Positions 33,421 to 44,869 of a stretch of DNA of 64,000 nucleotides are shown piece after piece; position 1 is the first letter of the stretch, and every line of letters begins with the position of its first letter. Made by a program: the position numbers and the translations under genes. The notes under the pieces were generated by a model. It was given only the letters and a program-made list of their open reading frames with translations, did no database searches and was not told the DNA's origin. The DNA comes from Armigeres subalbatus (Eukaryota; Arthropoda; Insecta; Diptera; Culicidae), in assembly GCF_024139115.2 (NCBI RefSeq), contig NC_085139.1, forward strand, positions 9,953,533 through 10,017,532, in the 5' to 3' direction.

Positions 33421-34307
33421 GGGGAGACTGGGTAGACGTGATCCTCTTTTCTGATTTCCGATGTATCATAGCCAAAAGTAAATAGACATACGCGATTTCC
33501 ACACAGACTCTATAAAAAATATAATATTTAACTTGACTGATGTATGACAGTCAGACAGACAGTGATTATTGTTGTTATTGATACACAATCGATTTTTTGG
33601 AGTGCTGTCAAAAATCGACTTTTAAAATATTCGGGGGAAATTGATCCCTTTCCAAGAACTTGCTCTGATAAAATTAGAAAGACGCCCTCATGTTTTTAAA
33701 ACATTTTTCCTTCAAAATACGCGGAATTTTCGAATTGCTGTGCGTATTCATACACGATTTTTGTTATTGAATTCGGCATCACATGCAATTTTCAAATTTG
33801 GTTGACTTGATCCCCTTTCTATGATATCTACGCAATAAATAATGTTTCCTGCCAACCCTTCATCAAATCTGTCAAATCTACAAATAATAGAAGCCTGAGA
33901 ACCGATTTATATTTTTTGAATTTTTTCGCCAAATTTTTGTATGGGTGACTAATGGGGGATCAAGTGTCCTCATATTGAGGCAACAACTTCAAATCCAAAT
34001 ATCCTAAAGCATTGATGGAGTGTTGACATTTTCATCAGTACAGATCATTAAGCATATTTATGACATTGTGCTGTTAAAAACGAAAGCATGTGGTCATTGT
34101 TATGAAAAGTTGTTAAAATTTTGCGTGGCCAATAAAAAAAATCTGCAGAATAAATAAGGTTGTCAATCCAAAAAATAACTCACCACATAAAGGTCATTTG
34201 GCTAAAGGATCTGTACTTAAAAATATGCTAGAGCAAAACTACTTTAGTTCTCGATAAAACAGGGGGTGATCAAGTCTCCCCGGGGATCAAGTCTCCACAC
34301 CTTCCCC
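33421..34307. mobile_element. 887-bp MITE-like element with TA target site, copy 1
   Basis: GGGGAGACTGGGTAGACGTG faces the complement of GGGGAAGGTGTGGAGACTTG, and TA flanks both ends (33419-33420, 34308-34309). It contains repeated words GATCAAGTCTCC. A truncated second copy lies at 43077-43731. The TA target suggests a Tc1/mariner-type source. Confidence 0.65.
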
Positions 34308-34329
34308 TAAAATATTTTTTTCGGAACTC

Positions 34330-34910
34330 AGAACATACGATCTACTCGATCAACCAAGCCCTGAACGAAGTATTCGTGCAAAGCTAAACATCCCAGCAGG
34401 TCCAATGTGTAGAATTTCACTCATTATGTTTACTAGCTACTACAGACCTTTACGGTTCTCCAAAACGCCCAGGAGTTCAAAAGATGCGATCTACTCGATC
34501 AACCAAGTCCTGAACGATGTATCTGTACATTTCTAAATATCACAGCAGGTTCATTGAATCGATACGATTTCATTCATTATTATCTCAAGCTATAATAGGC
34601 CCTACATGATTCGACGTTCTTCGACTCAATATCGACTAAAATTGCCACACTAGAAAAAAAATTTCTCGCTTACTCTGATGGTTCTTTCGAACAATTTTCA
34701 ATTTTTCGAATTCTATTCCACATCTCAATGTATGCTTGAGTCAATGGACCTTTCATAAGCGAATCATAGAAGATCGGTATTATAGACCCTATTTAGAGCT
34801 CGGATCATGTGTTCTATCCAATGAACCAACTTAATAATGGTGTATGATATGATATCCCAGTAGGTTCATTGAGTTGATATTACTTCAATCATTATTCATA
34901 CAAAAGGTTC
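34330..34910. repeat. degenerate tandem repeat, ~155-bp unit
   Basis: GATCTACTCGATCAACCAAG recurs at about 34339 and 34489, followed each time by CCTGAACGA and CAGCAGGT. A third weaker unit lies near 34800-34905 (ATCCAATGAACCAAC, CAGTAGGTTCATTGA). Related words recur at 35130-35270 and 36310-36620. Confidence 0.55.
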
Positions 34911-35273
34911 AACAAAACTTGTTGCTGAAGGGACCATAGACTCATGGAAATATTGAGATGTGGAAGAGAAAGTCGTTCGAGAGCTGTAACAGAGAAACTA
35001 TTTTTTAATATAGCATAATTTGCTTCGATGAGTCTATATCGAGTCAAAGAACATCGATTCATGGCGGGTTGACTGTACTTGATCATCCAAGTCCGTGTGC
35101 GTAAAACAAATCGCAGATTAACCTTATTGACATTGTGCATCTTGACTCAAGATTATTTTGGAGCACCTTGGACATTGGATCTCATGTTCATGGAAATTAG
35201 GATCATATGCTTGGGATTGGATTGGGTAAAAACCGATAATGAGGATATTTCGAAAGTCTTACTATATTATACT

Positions 35274-36306
35274 ATACTGACCCGGCGAACTTTGTCTCGC
35301 CCAAAACTGATCAATTTGCTGATATATTTTTTACGTACACAATTTATCTAAAAAACAAACCGGTTTTTCAAAATAATTTTTCCTTTTTTAGACATTATTT
35401 TATCATGACACTTTTCGAATTGGGTGTTTCTCCAGTCAGCGGATCGACCGGTCGTCAAAGTTTAGTTTTGCTTTGTGCGGAAGGCAAAACGATCGGCCGG
35501 TCGTCGTGATTTTGTTCTGCTTTGCGCGAGTGAGTGTGTTATTTCCCATCCCATAGATCACATCTCTTACCGAAGTGAATCCAGATAAATTATCCTTTGT
35601 AACTAAAACGATATCCTATCCCAAGACAATCGTGGAGATGCAGAGGTGCTCTCGGTCTCTAGTAGCAACGAGAGTCGAACTATCAATCCTTCCCATCCTA
35701 TATGACCGTAAGGACGTTATTGACTTTAATTATTTGGGCTCCCAAAACGTGTACATTGAGAATGGGTAGCTAATCCCAAGCCCCATTTATTGTGTTCTTT
35801 GTACAATCTCGCAAATTCTAGTCAATCACAGAGTAGCAACTACGAATTGTACGGTCATAATGCTCATGCTCATGCTCATTATTTTATCATGACACTTTTC
35901 GAATTGATTTAGTAGCCAAACCAAAATTAACAAAAATCGATCTTTCCGTTATCTGATGATAATGTCAACTTAGATGACATGATTTGAAATTATCATACAA
36001 AATGCACGACAAACCATTTCATCGGAGAGATTTCGATTTTATTTCGAATGTCATTTTTTTTTCAAAAGGAAAGGGATATAAATTAGCAAAAATTGAGTTG
36101 TCTATTCTTGAGCCATGCGCTCAATTGTATGAAAAACAATTTCAACGAAAAGATTGGGCATTGATCTTTAAAGTATTCCATTTCATCTTAACATTTTTCC
36201 TCGTAAATTGAAGAAGAAAGGGGATATGAATTAGCAAAAATTGGGTTGTCTTTTCTTGAGTGATGCGCGGTCGTACAAATGCCAACGTTGTTTTATATAT
36301 ATAGAT
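35274..36306. mobile_element. element with ACCCGGCGAACTTTG head and TATATATATAGAT tail
   Basis: Begins GACCCGGCGAACTTTGTCTC and ends TTTTATATATATAGAT, a head and tail combination seen in a widespread insect non-autonomous family. It interrupts the degenerate tandem repeats, which continue on both sides. It contains the insertion at 35423-35876. Borders are approximate. Confidence 0.45.
35423..35876 (+). mobile_element. 454-bp LINE-derived insertion with 30-bp TSD
   Basis: A perfect 30-bp direct repeat flanks it (35393-35422 and 35877-35906). The insert ends in a short CATGCT repeat (TGCTCATGCTCATGCT), a LINE-type tail. It begins GGTGTTTCTCCAGTCAGCGG and holds two ACGATCGGCCGG/GGATCGACCGG boxes, then TCCCATCCCATAG and sequence like a LINE 3' UTR. 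Long TSD and tail point to target-primed insertion, and the short length suggests an internally deleted LINE or SINE. Confidence 0.75.
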
Positions 36307-36309
36307 TAT

Positions 36310-36640
36310 GAACGAAACTCAAGAATATTTTGGGGGTATACCGACGATGAGGACATTGTTAAAAGTCTTGATTGATCTGATGGAGCTCCGTGAGCTGAGC
36401 TCCAAAACGTTTTGGAGTACCTTGAGCATCTCGTATTCAAGATAATTGGTTTTGCATCATGCGTATATGCCTATTGAACCGGATTGGGTGTATACCGGCG
36501 ATAAGGACATTGCAAAAACCTTGGTTGGTCCAGAACTCCAGAACGTTTTGAAGTGCCTTGAGCATCTCGTATTCCTGAAATTTAATCACATGCATGACGT
36601 TCAGGATACCTCAACTTGTCTGAATATTCAGAACTATCAA
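36310..36640. repeat. tandem repeat, ~150-bp unit
   Basis: Two units share GGGTGTATACCGGCGATAAG or GGGGGTATACCGACGATGAG, GGACATTG, CCAAAACGTTTTGGAGT-type and CTTGAGCATCTCGTATTC. Related to 35130-35270. Confidence 0.6.
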
Positions 36641-36649
36641 ACAATATGA

Positions 36650-37720
36650 TGTAGTATTCACACATGCCAGATTTATTTGCATGCTATCAGAAGCGAAAGC
36701 TTCCCAAGGTCTGATCATAATACCTGGTTTACAGATTGTCTGTGTGTGATAAATCGGCCTAAATTTTCATACCAACGAAATGAGTAGCATAAAATCCATG
36801 ATAACACTCATTTGGGTGCTATAATGAGTAACCAACATCAGAACATTAGTTACATGACTACAGTTTGCTGAATTAGTATTGATTGAAATAGTTTGATTAA
36901 CATGACGTCAAAATTTTCCAAAGGCAAGTTCATCTATCGCTTCATGGCTTGTCGAGCTTTGCAATGTAGCGCGATAACATAGAATCTGGTATACTTGGCC
37001 AAAACACCCCCCTTTGATTACTAGAAAACTATAACTAACTTAGAAGTAAAATCAGTTGGTAACTTTAAATATTTGTGAATATAATATATACTATGTGAAT
37101 GAGGAAGTATTTTTGTATTACATAATGAAAATAATTGCAAAATACAAAAAGTTGCAGTTTTGATGTAACTTTTCATGATTGTTTGCTCAACATTCTGGAG
37201 CGACGCTAGCATACTGCACTGGAACACTCAGTTGGGCACCAAAATAGCTTTTCTCAGTAATCAATATGATATAAAATTGCTTCCGCCTTCAAAAAAGTTA
37301 TAGTTTGTATGGGGAAAATCTTACATGGGGGGAAGGGGGTTTTCGAAAAACCCGGAAAATGTGCTTAAGTAATTAGTGTTCGACCCCTTACAGTAAGTTT
37401 AGTCCCATTCTATCCACTTGTCAGCAACAATTTTTTTTCTTGAGAAACAAATTAGCAGCGTTACCAAAATGAGGATAAATTAATTGGGTTGAACGTTTAT
37501 TTTCTTTTAATTATTTTGTTGTTTATTTAGTTGATATAATAGTTATGGTCTGCAGGAGTTCCTCCAAAAATTCATCCCTGCATTCCATAAGAGATTCAAT
37601 CAGGAGTTCCTTTAAGATACCTCTAAGACGTTTTACTGGGATTCTCGAAGAAGTTTAACCTGGAACAATAGTTTTTCCCTAAGGTTCTTACTGGGATACC
37701 TTGGTAGTTTGGTCGAAAAT
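36650..37720. other. unassigned AT-rich stretch
   Basis: No gene recognised. From about 37540 the GAGTTCCT/CCTCCAAAAATT words that dominate 38560-40150 begin to appear. Confidence 0.35.
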
Positions 37721-37724
37721 TCTA

Positions 37725-38362
37725 TACAGGATTTCACCTCGAAGAATGTTGAAAGCTTCCAATATCTTGGTAGCCAAATGGCGTCAGACGGCGGTACCAA
37801 GATCGACATAGGCGCACGGATCAAGAAAGCAAGGGCTGCCTTTGCGAGTTTAAGAAATATCTGGAGAAACAGGCAGATAAGTGAACGCACCAAAATACGA
37901 ATTTTCAACTCTAACGTGAAATCTGTGCTGTTATACGCTAGCGAAACATGGTGTGTATCAGTGGAGAACACTCAACGGCTGCAGGTGTTCATTAACAGAT
38001 GCCTGCGGTATATAATTCGGGCCTGGTGGCCTCACAACTGGATCTCAAACAACGAGCTCCATCGTCGTTGTCACCAGAGGCCGATAACAACAGAAATTCG
38101 GGATCGGAAGTGGGGCTGGGTCGGCCACACTCTACGTAGGGGCGGAAACGAAATCTGTAAGCAAGCATTAGACTGGAACCCAGCGGGACATCGCAGCAGA
38201 GGCAGACCCAGAGGCTCATGGCGGCGAAGCCTCAATAAAGAAATAAAAGAAGTCGACCGAAATCTAACCTGGCAACAGGTTAAAGCGATAGCCGGGCATC
38301 GCTCAGGATGGAGATCTTTCAAGTCGGCCCTTTGCACCACCGGAGGTGTACAGGATCCATAA
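37725..38362 (+). pseudogene. C-terminal tail of an RTE-type LINE reverse transcriptase, 5'-truncated
   Basis: About 212 codons without a break. FQYLGSQMASDGG, IGARIKKARAAFASL, LLYASETWCVS, RKWGWVGHTLRRGGNEICKQ, SRGRPRGSWRRSLNKE and a final WxQVKAIAGHRSGWRSF are the post-RT tail of RTE and related elements. It is a different family from the JAM1-like copies. The RT catalytic core is missing on the 5' side. The Met at 37709 is not a start. About 40 bp of 3' UTR can be followed, with no tail identified. Confidence 0.8.
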
Positions 38363-38559
38363 GCAAATTTCACCTCGATCACAAGATCTAGACCTGTGCG
38401 CCGATTGAAATATGTATTTAAAAAATTGATAGATCATGTTCAGCCAATGGCGGTGGCGTGGCGGCGTCACGCCGCTGTGGATCGGTGGCAGCGTGAGTCA
38501 GCGTGAATTAATTTCGTGCATTACAAATTCTCCACAATTTATCCGGATGTTGCTCCATC

Positions 38560-40150
38560 AATTCCTCCGAATTCCTCCAGGAATTCCTCCGGAAGTTTCT
38601 GATTCGAAAACGAAATTCTTCCGAACATCTATCTTAAATTATTGCCGTACCACAAAAGTTCAACTTAATAGACGCAGTGGTTCTACGCCCCAACAAAAAA
38701 AAAATTATTGCCAAGTATTTCTCTGTTAATCCTTCCAAATATACCTTAGAAATTCCCTTATTTTCTCGGTGATATCTTCAGCAATTCACTTAAAAATTCT
38801 CTTAGAAATTTCCACATCTCCTTTCCCAGAACTTCCACCAGAAAACCATTCAGAAATTCCCATGTTCACTTTGAATTTCTGCAGAATTTTTTTTTTTCTT
38901 TAGGAATTTCTCCGGGATTCGAAAACGAAATTCTTCCAAACATCCATCTTAAATTATTGCCAAGTATTTCTCTGTTAATCCTTCCAAATATACCTTAGAA
39001 ATACCCTTATTTTCTCGGTGATTATTTACTTAAAAATTCTCTTAGAAATTTCCACGTCTCCTTTCCCAGAACTAACACCAGAAAATCATTCAGAAATTTC
39101 CATATAAACTCCTCCTGACATTTTCTCTGACGTTACTCCGGAAATTCCACCAAGATCTCTTCATTAATTACTTCGAGGTCTTACCAAAAAATTCCCCTTG
39201 GGTTTCTGCAGAAACTCACGTGGAAGCCCTTGATAGACACCTCGTAGTCACGCCCCGGGAATTCTTCCGAAAATTCCTCCACGAACTCTCCCGGAAAATT
39301 GTTCCTTTTTTTTCTGCGGGAATTCTCCTTGAAATTCCTGGCAAAATTCGTCTGCAAATTCATCTGGCTATTTCTGCAGATATTCTAACGAAAATTTCGT
39401 CAAAACGCTTTCGGAATAACCTACAAAAATTTCGCTGGAAATTATTTAAGGAATACTCCCGGAAGATCCAGCAGCAATTTTCAAAATTTCTGCGAGTACT
39501 TCCCCTGAAATTTCTACAGAAAATCATCCAATATGCTCTTCAGGATTTTCCGAGATTTTTTTTTCCAGGAGTTCGAAGCAATATCTTGAAACAATAAGCC
39601 CGGAAATTCTTCTCGAAACTCTCCCAATTTTTCTTCCAGGAATTCCACTATGTATTCCCCCAAAAATTTCGTTTTTCCCCCAAAAAAACGAATTTCTCGG
39701 GAAATAACTTTAAGAATTATCTCAGAATTCGTTAAAAATTTCTCAAGCTATTTTGCAAAAAAAGTCCTTTTTCAGGAAAAATTCCCGAAAGGATTTCCTT
39801 AGAAGTATCCGAAAAGAGTATTCTTAGGAGTATCCTAAAGTAATTCTTGAAGAAGTTTGCTATAAATTTCCTTGTTTGAGTCCCAGAAGGATTCTATGGA
39901 AAAAATCTTGATGGGTTTACCTATGGATTTCCTAGAGGTATTCTCAGAAAAAAATCCTAGAAGAATATCCGAAGCAAATCTAGGAGAAATTTTTAAATAA
40001 AAGGTTTCTTAATGAATTTTCTAAGGAATTTTCAGAGAAAAGTATTTATGAATTTCCAAACAAATTTTAAATAAAGTTTTGAAATAATTTCAGACTGAAA
40101 TACGAAAGAAATTCTAGAAGGAATTTCAGGGGGCGTTCTTGGAGCGATTC
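38560..40150. repeat. GAATTCCTCC/GGAATTTC-type degenerate repeat with strand switch
   Basis: 38560-39680 is full of TTCCTCCGGAAATTCC-like words. From about 39760 to 40150 the complementary AGGAATTTCCTAGAAG-like form predominates, so the block is a loose palindrome. 38610-38880 is repeated at 38918-39110. ORFs in the block (such as 39220-39597) are repeat translations. Confidence 0.7.
38647..38701 (+). mobile_element. 55-bp poly(A)-tailed retro-insertion
   Basis: AATTATTGCC precedes and follows it, while the sister repeat at 38940-38960 has that word once and no insert. The insert ends CGCCCCAACAAAAAAAAA. It is a very short 5'-truncated LINE or SINE 3' end. Confidence 0.65.
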
Positions 40151-40159
40151 CTTAGTTTT

Positions 40160-42500
40160 CTGAAGAATAATTCACACATTTTCAGAAAGAGTATCTTTAT
40201 GTTTGCCCGAGAATGTCTTGAATAGAAAGGGATCTAGTGGTCATGTATATTTGGCCAGGCATATTTTTTTACGTCGCACTTTTTGCCAGAGAATGGCTCC
40301 ACGCTAGTTGCAGTTTGTGAGTAGATCCAATGATTTATATTTAAAGACTTATCGACAAACACCACCTCAATTTGTCAAGCTGAGTTGATCGGGATATGAA
40401 AGTCGGCCCTCCAGGCCTCCCATCAAAAATTCGTTTTTGGAGTGCACTTATTGCCTTTTCGTTATACGTTCGCGTACAAGAAAGACATGAAAATTAAAAT
40501 AACTTTGAACTTATCTATTTTCACATCTTCGAAATCAATTTTCTTGTTTATACTCATCTTAGTGTTATGAACGCTTCTTCTTCTTTATTCTGCTTCGGAT
40601 CTGACATTTGTAAATCCTGATGTTAAGGGCCAGCTGCTTAACTATACGCCCATATTATTACGAATCATAATAAAGGTTCCTCTAAATCAACGCGGTGTTA
40701 CTGTTGCTATAGCTGACAGTTTGTCGCTTTGGTAAGGAAGCGTCAATGCAGCCAAAAGAGTCGTTGCGACAGTGACAGTTCGGGTCAACCGGGTCAACCT
40801 TACAGCTTCTCATTCCCATAAAATCTATAGGTGGAATCCATAAAATATGTGGCGTAAAAATGTAGTGATCCACCCCCAATGGTCACTATTTGTAGTAACA
40901 TGCAATTATGTATGATGTGTAACATATCTTACATAACAATACTCCTACAAATGTAACGTAGCTTATGCATTAGACCTGTTCACCATTTTCAAAAGTATTC
41001 CAGATTCAAAGTGCCACCCCTCTATTTCAATGAGTATCTTAAATGGAGTCTCCTGACCAATTTTCAGCCAAATCCATGAAGATTTAGAGGTGCATCAAAC
41101 GAGATTTGTGATTTTTTAGACTTTTTCGTAGAAATGTCGTCTGAATGCATCAATTTAACTCCACATAATAAAAGGATTAGTCGTTGATAGCTTCTTTAGA
41201 CTATTATCTACCACTTTGTCATTGATACTAGGATGTTTAGAGGGCTTATTCTATGACTTTTTATTAGATTTAGCTGAAAAAATGCCTGAAAACCAGAAAA
41301 ATAATTGTAGGTGCTTCTGGGAGTAGTATAAATTTTCAATGTGTGCCCAATTCAATTTTTCCTTTCATTTCCTTCGAGTGTTACGGAAGTTTCATCCATA
41401 CATCACTTTATTCTGAAAAATAAGCTTCGCCATGTAATACTGCAGTTTTCATGAAATACTCAACATTTGAATAGGGTAGTCAAGCAAGACCATTCCCCCC
41501 ATGCTAAAACAAAGTTGACCATGATTTATGAGCAATGTCATCCTCTATTTTCGACACACTGGTATGGATCTAGAGTGGGCTATGTGGTAGTGTCAGGGCC
41601 TGCAGATCAAGAGGTCCACGGTTCGGTTGTTGAGGTAAGTGCACAAGATTATATCGCGCACGTCCTGTTTCTTCGACTGTTATTTCTAAACTACTGGAAA
41701 TTTCGCAATGAAACTCACGCAGTGTAAATACCTAACACATACTGAAGCCGTCTTACACAAAATTTCGTTATAATCAACTCAGGCGAGATATTATCGATTA
41801 TGGTGCAATTTGATTCCGTACGCCTTGTCCTTGACAATTCATGGTCAAATCTGTTGGCCGTACGAATAGCCTTCCATTCGAAGTTTGTACAACAACCTCT
41901 CCCAGCACATGCACCTATACAAGTGGAAGGGAACGGTGACGGTAACGGCAGGATTTAACAGAATAAAATATGGGCTAACCGTCAAAAAAAAAAACGGCGA
42001 CTACAACGTTCCATTCCATTGCGTTCAGGGCTTGAATGTTTTGGTTCGAAACTCCTGCTGCACTCCTTAATATTTAGCTCTTGGACTCCTGATGACCAGA
42101 CAGCAACCTACCGAACATACCCACCTTCCGACAAATTCCGTACGATATTACCTACAACTTTTGCAGCCAATCCGGAACCGTTCTACTCAGCTCTTCGTGC
42201 ATCGGCTTAAGCGCCACCTTCTTATCATATGGACCGTTTTTCTGTCAAAGCCCGCTATGAGACTACCCTTCTCAGGGCGGATCGCAAAGTTATCGACAGA
42301 ATCCAAACTAAACAAATAGGCACACTCAATCAGGACAAATTAAGTGGAAACTATGGCAAGAAGAGTAATTAAAAAGGGAGCTAAGAAATTGAAGTCAGCT
42401 AGAACTGAGCGGCATAAAACGTTTGAGCTAAAAACTGATCCAAGTTAAATTAACTTAAGATTCAAAAACTAAATACAAGGTAAATACTTGTATACGGACG
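40160..42500. other. non-coding stretch with MITE ends
   Basis: 40365-40500 matches the family end seen at 56545-56670 (CACCTCAATT, GTCAAGCTGAGT, TCGTTTTTGGAGTG). 40974-41110 begins TTAGACCTGTTCA, like the 13068 MITE. No gene is recognised, and the ORFs near 41467 and 42019 have no family resemblance. Confidence 0.4.
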
Positions 42501-42515
42501 GTCACACTCTTATGC

Positions 42516-42912
42516 AACGTACACACCAGTCAAGCAGTTTGACGAACATTGACTCCGCCCCCAAGAAAACGCTTCGGTTGCTGCTTTGCTTGAATGTGTG
42601 TGAAGTTGTTCGACCAACCATTTGACAGTTGGCGGCTCGGTTGGAAAAAATGAAACGGTTTGAATTTGGTTTGAGTTGTCGGGGGTGGAGTCAAGGTTTG
42701 CCGAACATGTTTGAGCATTTGTAGTGAAGTTGCACAAACCCCCATATATTTTTTGATGGTTGGTGCTCAAGTTGACGCTTCGGTCGTTCGTGTGTGCTAT
42801 TGTTGGTCGAATAAATTGATTGTTCGTGCCGCTGTTGGTAAAACTTGATGGATGTTTGAATAAACGAAAGGTGGAGTCAATGTTGGTCAAACTGCTTGAC
42901 CGTGTGTACGTT
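42516..42912. mobile_element. 397-bp MITE with ~43-bp terminal inverted repeats
   Basis: AACGTACACACCAGTCAAGC faces the complement of AACGTACACACGGTCAAGCA, and similarity continues through AGTTTGAC and AACATTGACTCC. No convincing TSD. The minus-strand ORF across it (42510-42890) is element sequence. Confidence 0.75.
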
Positions 42913-42949
42913 CCGTTAGGTTGGCTTTTTCACACACGGTAGTGGCAGT

Positions 42950-43030
42950 AGGTCGGACGGGCCTACCCTCCTCCTTGTAGGTTGGGCTGGCCTACACTCT
43001 CCCCAATAGGTCGGACGGGCCTACGCTCTG
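42950..43030. repeat. GTAGGTCGGACGGGCCTAC short repeat
   Basis: Three near-copies at about 42950, 42978 and 43004, each semi-palindromic (TAGG...CCTA). Confidence 0.6.
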
Positions 43031-43076
43031 AAAGAGAAGCCAACCCCCTGGGGGGCGTGACATATTTGCAGAAAAT

Positions 43077-43731
43077 TATTGATACACAATCGATTTTTTG
43101 GAGATGTGTCAAAAATAGACTTTTAAAATATTTGGGGGAAATTGGTGCCCTCCGATTTTTTAAATATTTGTCCTTCAAAATACGCGGAATTTTCGACATG
43201 CTGATTTGATGAACGATTTTTGTTATTAAATTCGACAGCACATGCAATTTTGAAATTTGGGGAGACTTGATTCGCTTTCTATGATATCTATGCAATAAAT
43301 TTTTTTTTCCTGCCAACCCTTCATCAAATCTGTAAAATCTACAAAAAAAAATTAGAAGCCTGAGAACAGATTTATATTTTTTTAATTTTTTCGCCAAATT
43401 TTTGTATGGGTGACTAATGGGGAATCAAGTTTCCCTATATTGAGGCAATAACTTCAAATCCAAATATCCTAAAATTTTGATGGAATGTTGGCATTTTCAT
43501 CAGTACAGATCATTAAGCACATTTATGGCTTTGTGCTGTGAAAAATTGAAGGCATTTGGTCATTGTTACGAAGTTGTTCAAATTTTGCGTGGCCAATAAA
43601 AAATATTTAGGAAGGTCAAAGCATACAAACCACCCTGCAGAATAAATAAGGTTGTCAATCCAAAAAATAACTCACCACATAAAGTTTAGTTCTCGATAAA
43701 AAAGGGGGTGATCAAGTCTCCCCACCTTTAC
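43077..43731. mobile_element. truncated second copy of the 33421 element
   Basis: Aligns from ATTGATACACAATCGATTTT (also near 33580) through the right end GATCAAGTCTCCCCACC. The left terminus is missing. It lacks about 60 bp present near 34200 in copy 1. Confidence 0.8.
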
Positions 43732-43734
43732 CTA

Positions 43735-44830
43735 TAGTTAGAAGTTCGAAGTGAAAAATGATATGTTAGAAGTGAGAAATGAGAGGTAAGAAGTGAAAAA
43801 TAACAAATTGGAAGTGACAAATGAGAAGTGAGAAGTGAAAAGTTTGAAGTGAGAAATGAGAAATTCGAAGTGAAAAGTGAAAAGTGGGAAGTAATAAGTG
43901 AGAAGTGCGAAGTAAGAAGTGAGAAATGAATAGTGAGAAGTGAAAAGTGAGAAATTCAAAGTGAAAAGTGAGAAGTGAGAAGTAAAAAGTGCGAAAAGAG
44001 AAGTGAGTAGTGGGAAGTGGGAAATGAGAACTGAAAAGTTAGAAGTGAGAAATTAGAAGTGCAAAGTAATAGCGAGAAAAAAAAGTGAGAAGTGAAAAGA
44101 TAGAAGTTAGAAGTGAAAAATAATAAGCGAAAAAAAGAAGTCAACAATGTGAATATGTGTGATATAAGAAGTTATAAGTGAGAAATGAAAAATTAGAATT
44201 GAGACGTTAGATGTGCAAAGTAAGAAGTAAGAAAGAAATAGTGAGAAATGAAAAGTGAGAAGAGTGAAGTGAGAAGTGGGAAGAGGAAGGTGAGCTGCGA
44301 GATGTGTGAAGAGAGCAGTAAGAAGTAAATAGTGAGAAGTGAGAACTGAGGAGTGAGAAGTGCGTTGTGAGAAGAGAGTAGTAAGAAGTGAGAAGTGAGG
44401 ATCTAAGAACGAGAAGAAATTTTATTCTTTCTCTTCTCTTCTTTCTTGTTTCTTTTTCTGTCTTCTTTCTTCCTTCTTCTTTCTGTCTTAATTTTCTGTC
44501 TTTCTTTCTTTAGAGATAACTTACTTCTCACTACTCAACATCTCGTTTTTCTATTCCCAATTATCATCTCTCTCTTCTCACTTCTTACTTCTGTTTATCT
44601 CACTGTTCACATCCTGCTTCTCACTTCTCAACCCACAACTTAACATCTTACTTCTCACTTCTTATTTCCCACTATCCACTACTCACGTGTTACTGCACAC
44701 ATATCACTACTCAATACTCATTTCCGTTTCTCAGTCTCTCACTACTCTGCTTTACTTATTTCGAACATCTCATATCTCAATTCTCGCTGTTCACTACTCA
44801 CTTCGAATATCTCACTTCTCGATTCACTTT
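43735..44830. repeat. GAAGTGAGAA-type simple repeat, 1.1 kb
   Basis: About 0.65 kb of GAAGTGAGAAGTGAAAAGT variants, then a T/C-rich part (CTTCTCACTTCT) from 44430. GTTCGGCCAAAT at about 44853 marks a GGCCGAAA arm unit as in 14424-15362. ORFs rich in Ser, Phe and Leu here are artefacts. Confidence 0.8.
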
Positions 44831-44869
44831 ATAAGGAACCAAATTTAAACTGTTCGGCCAAATATAAGT

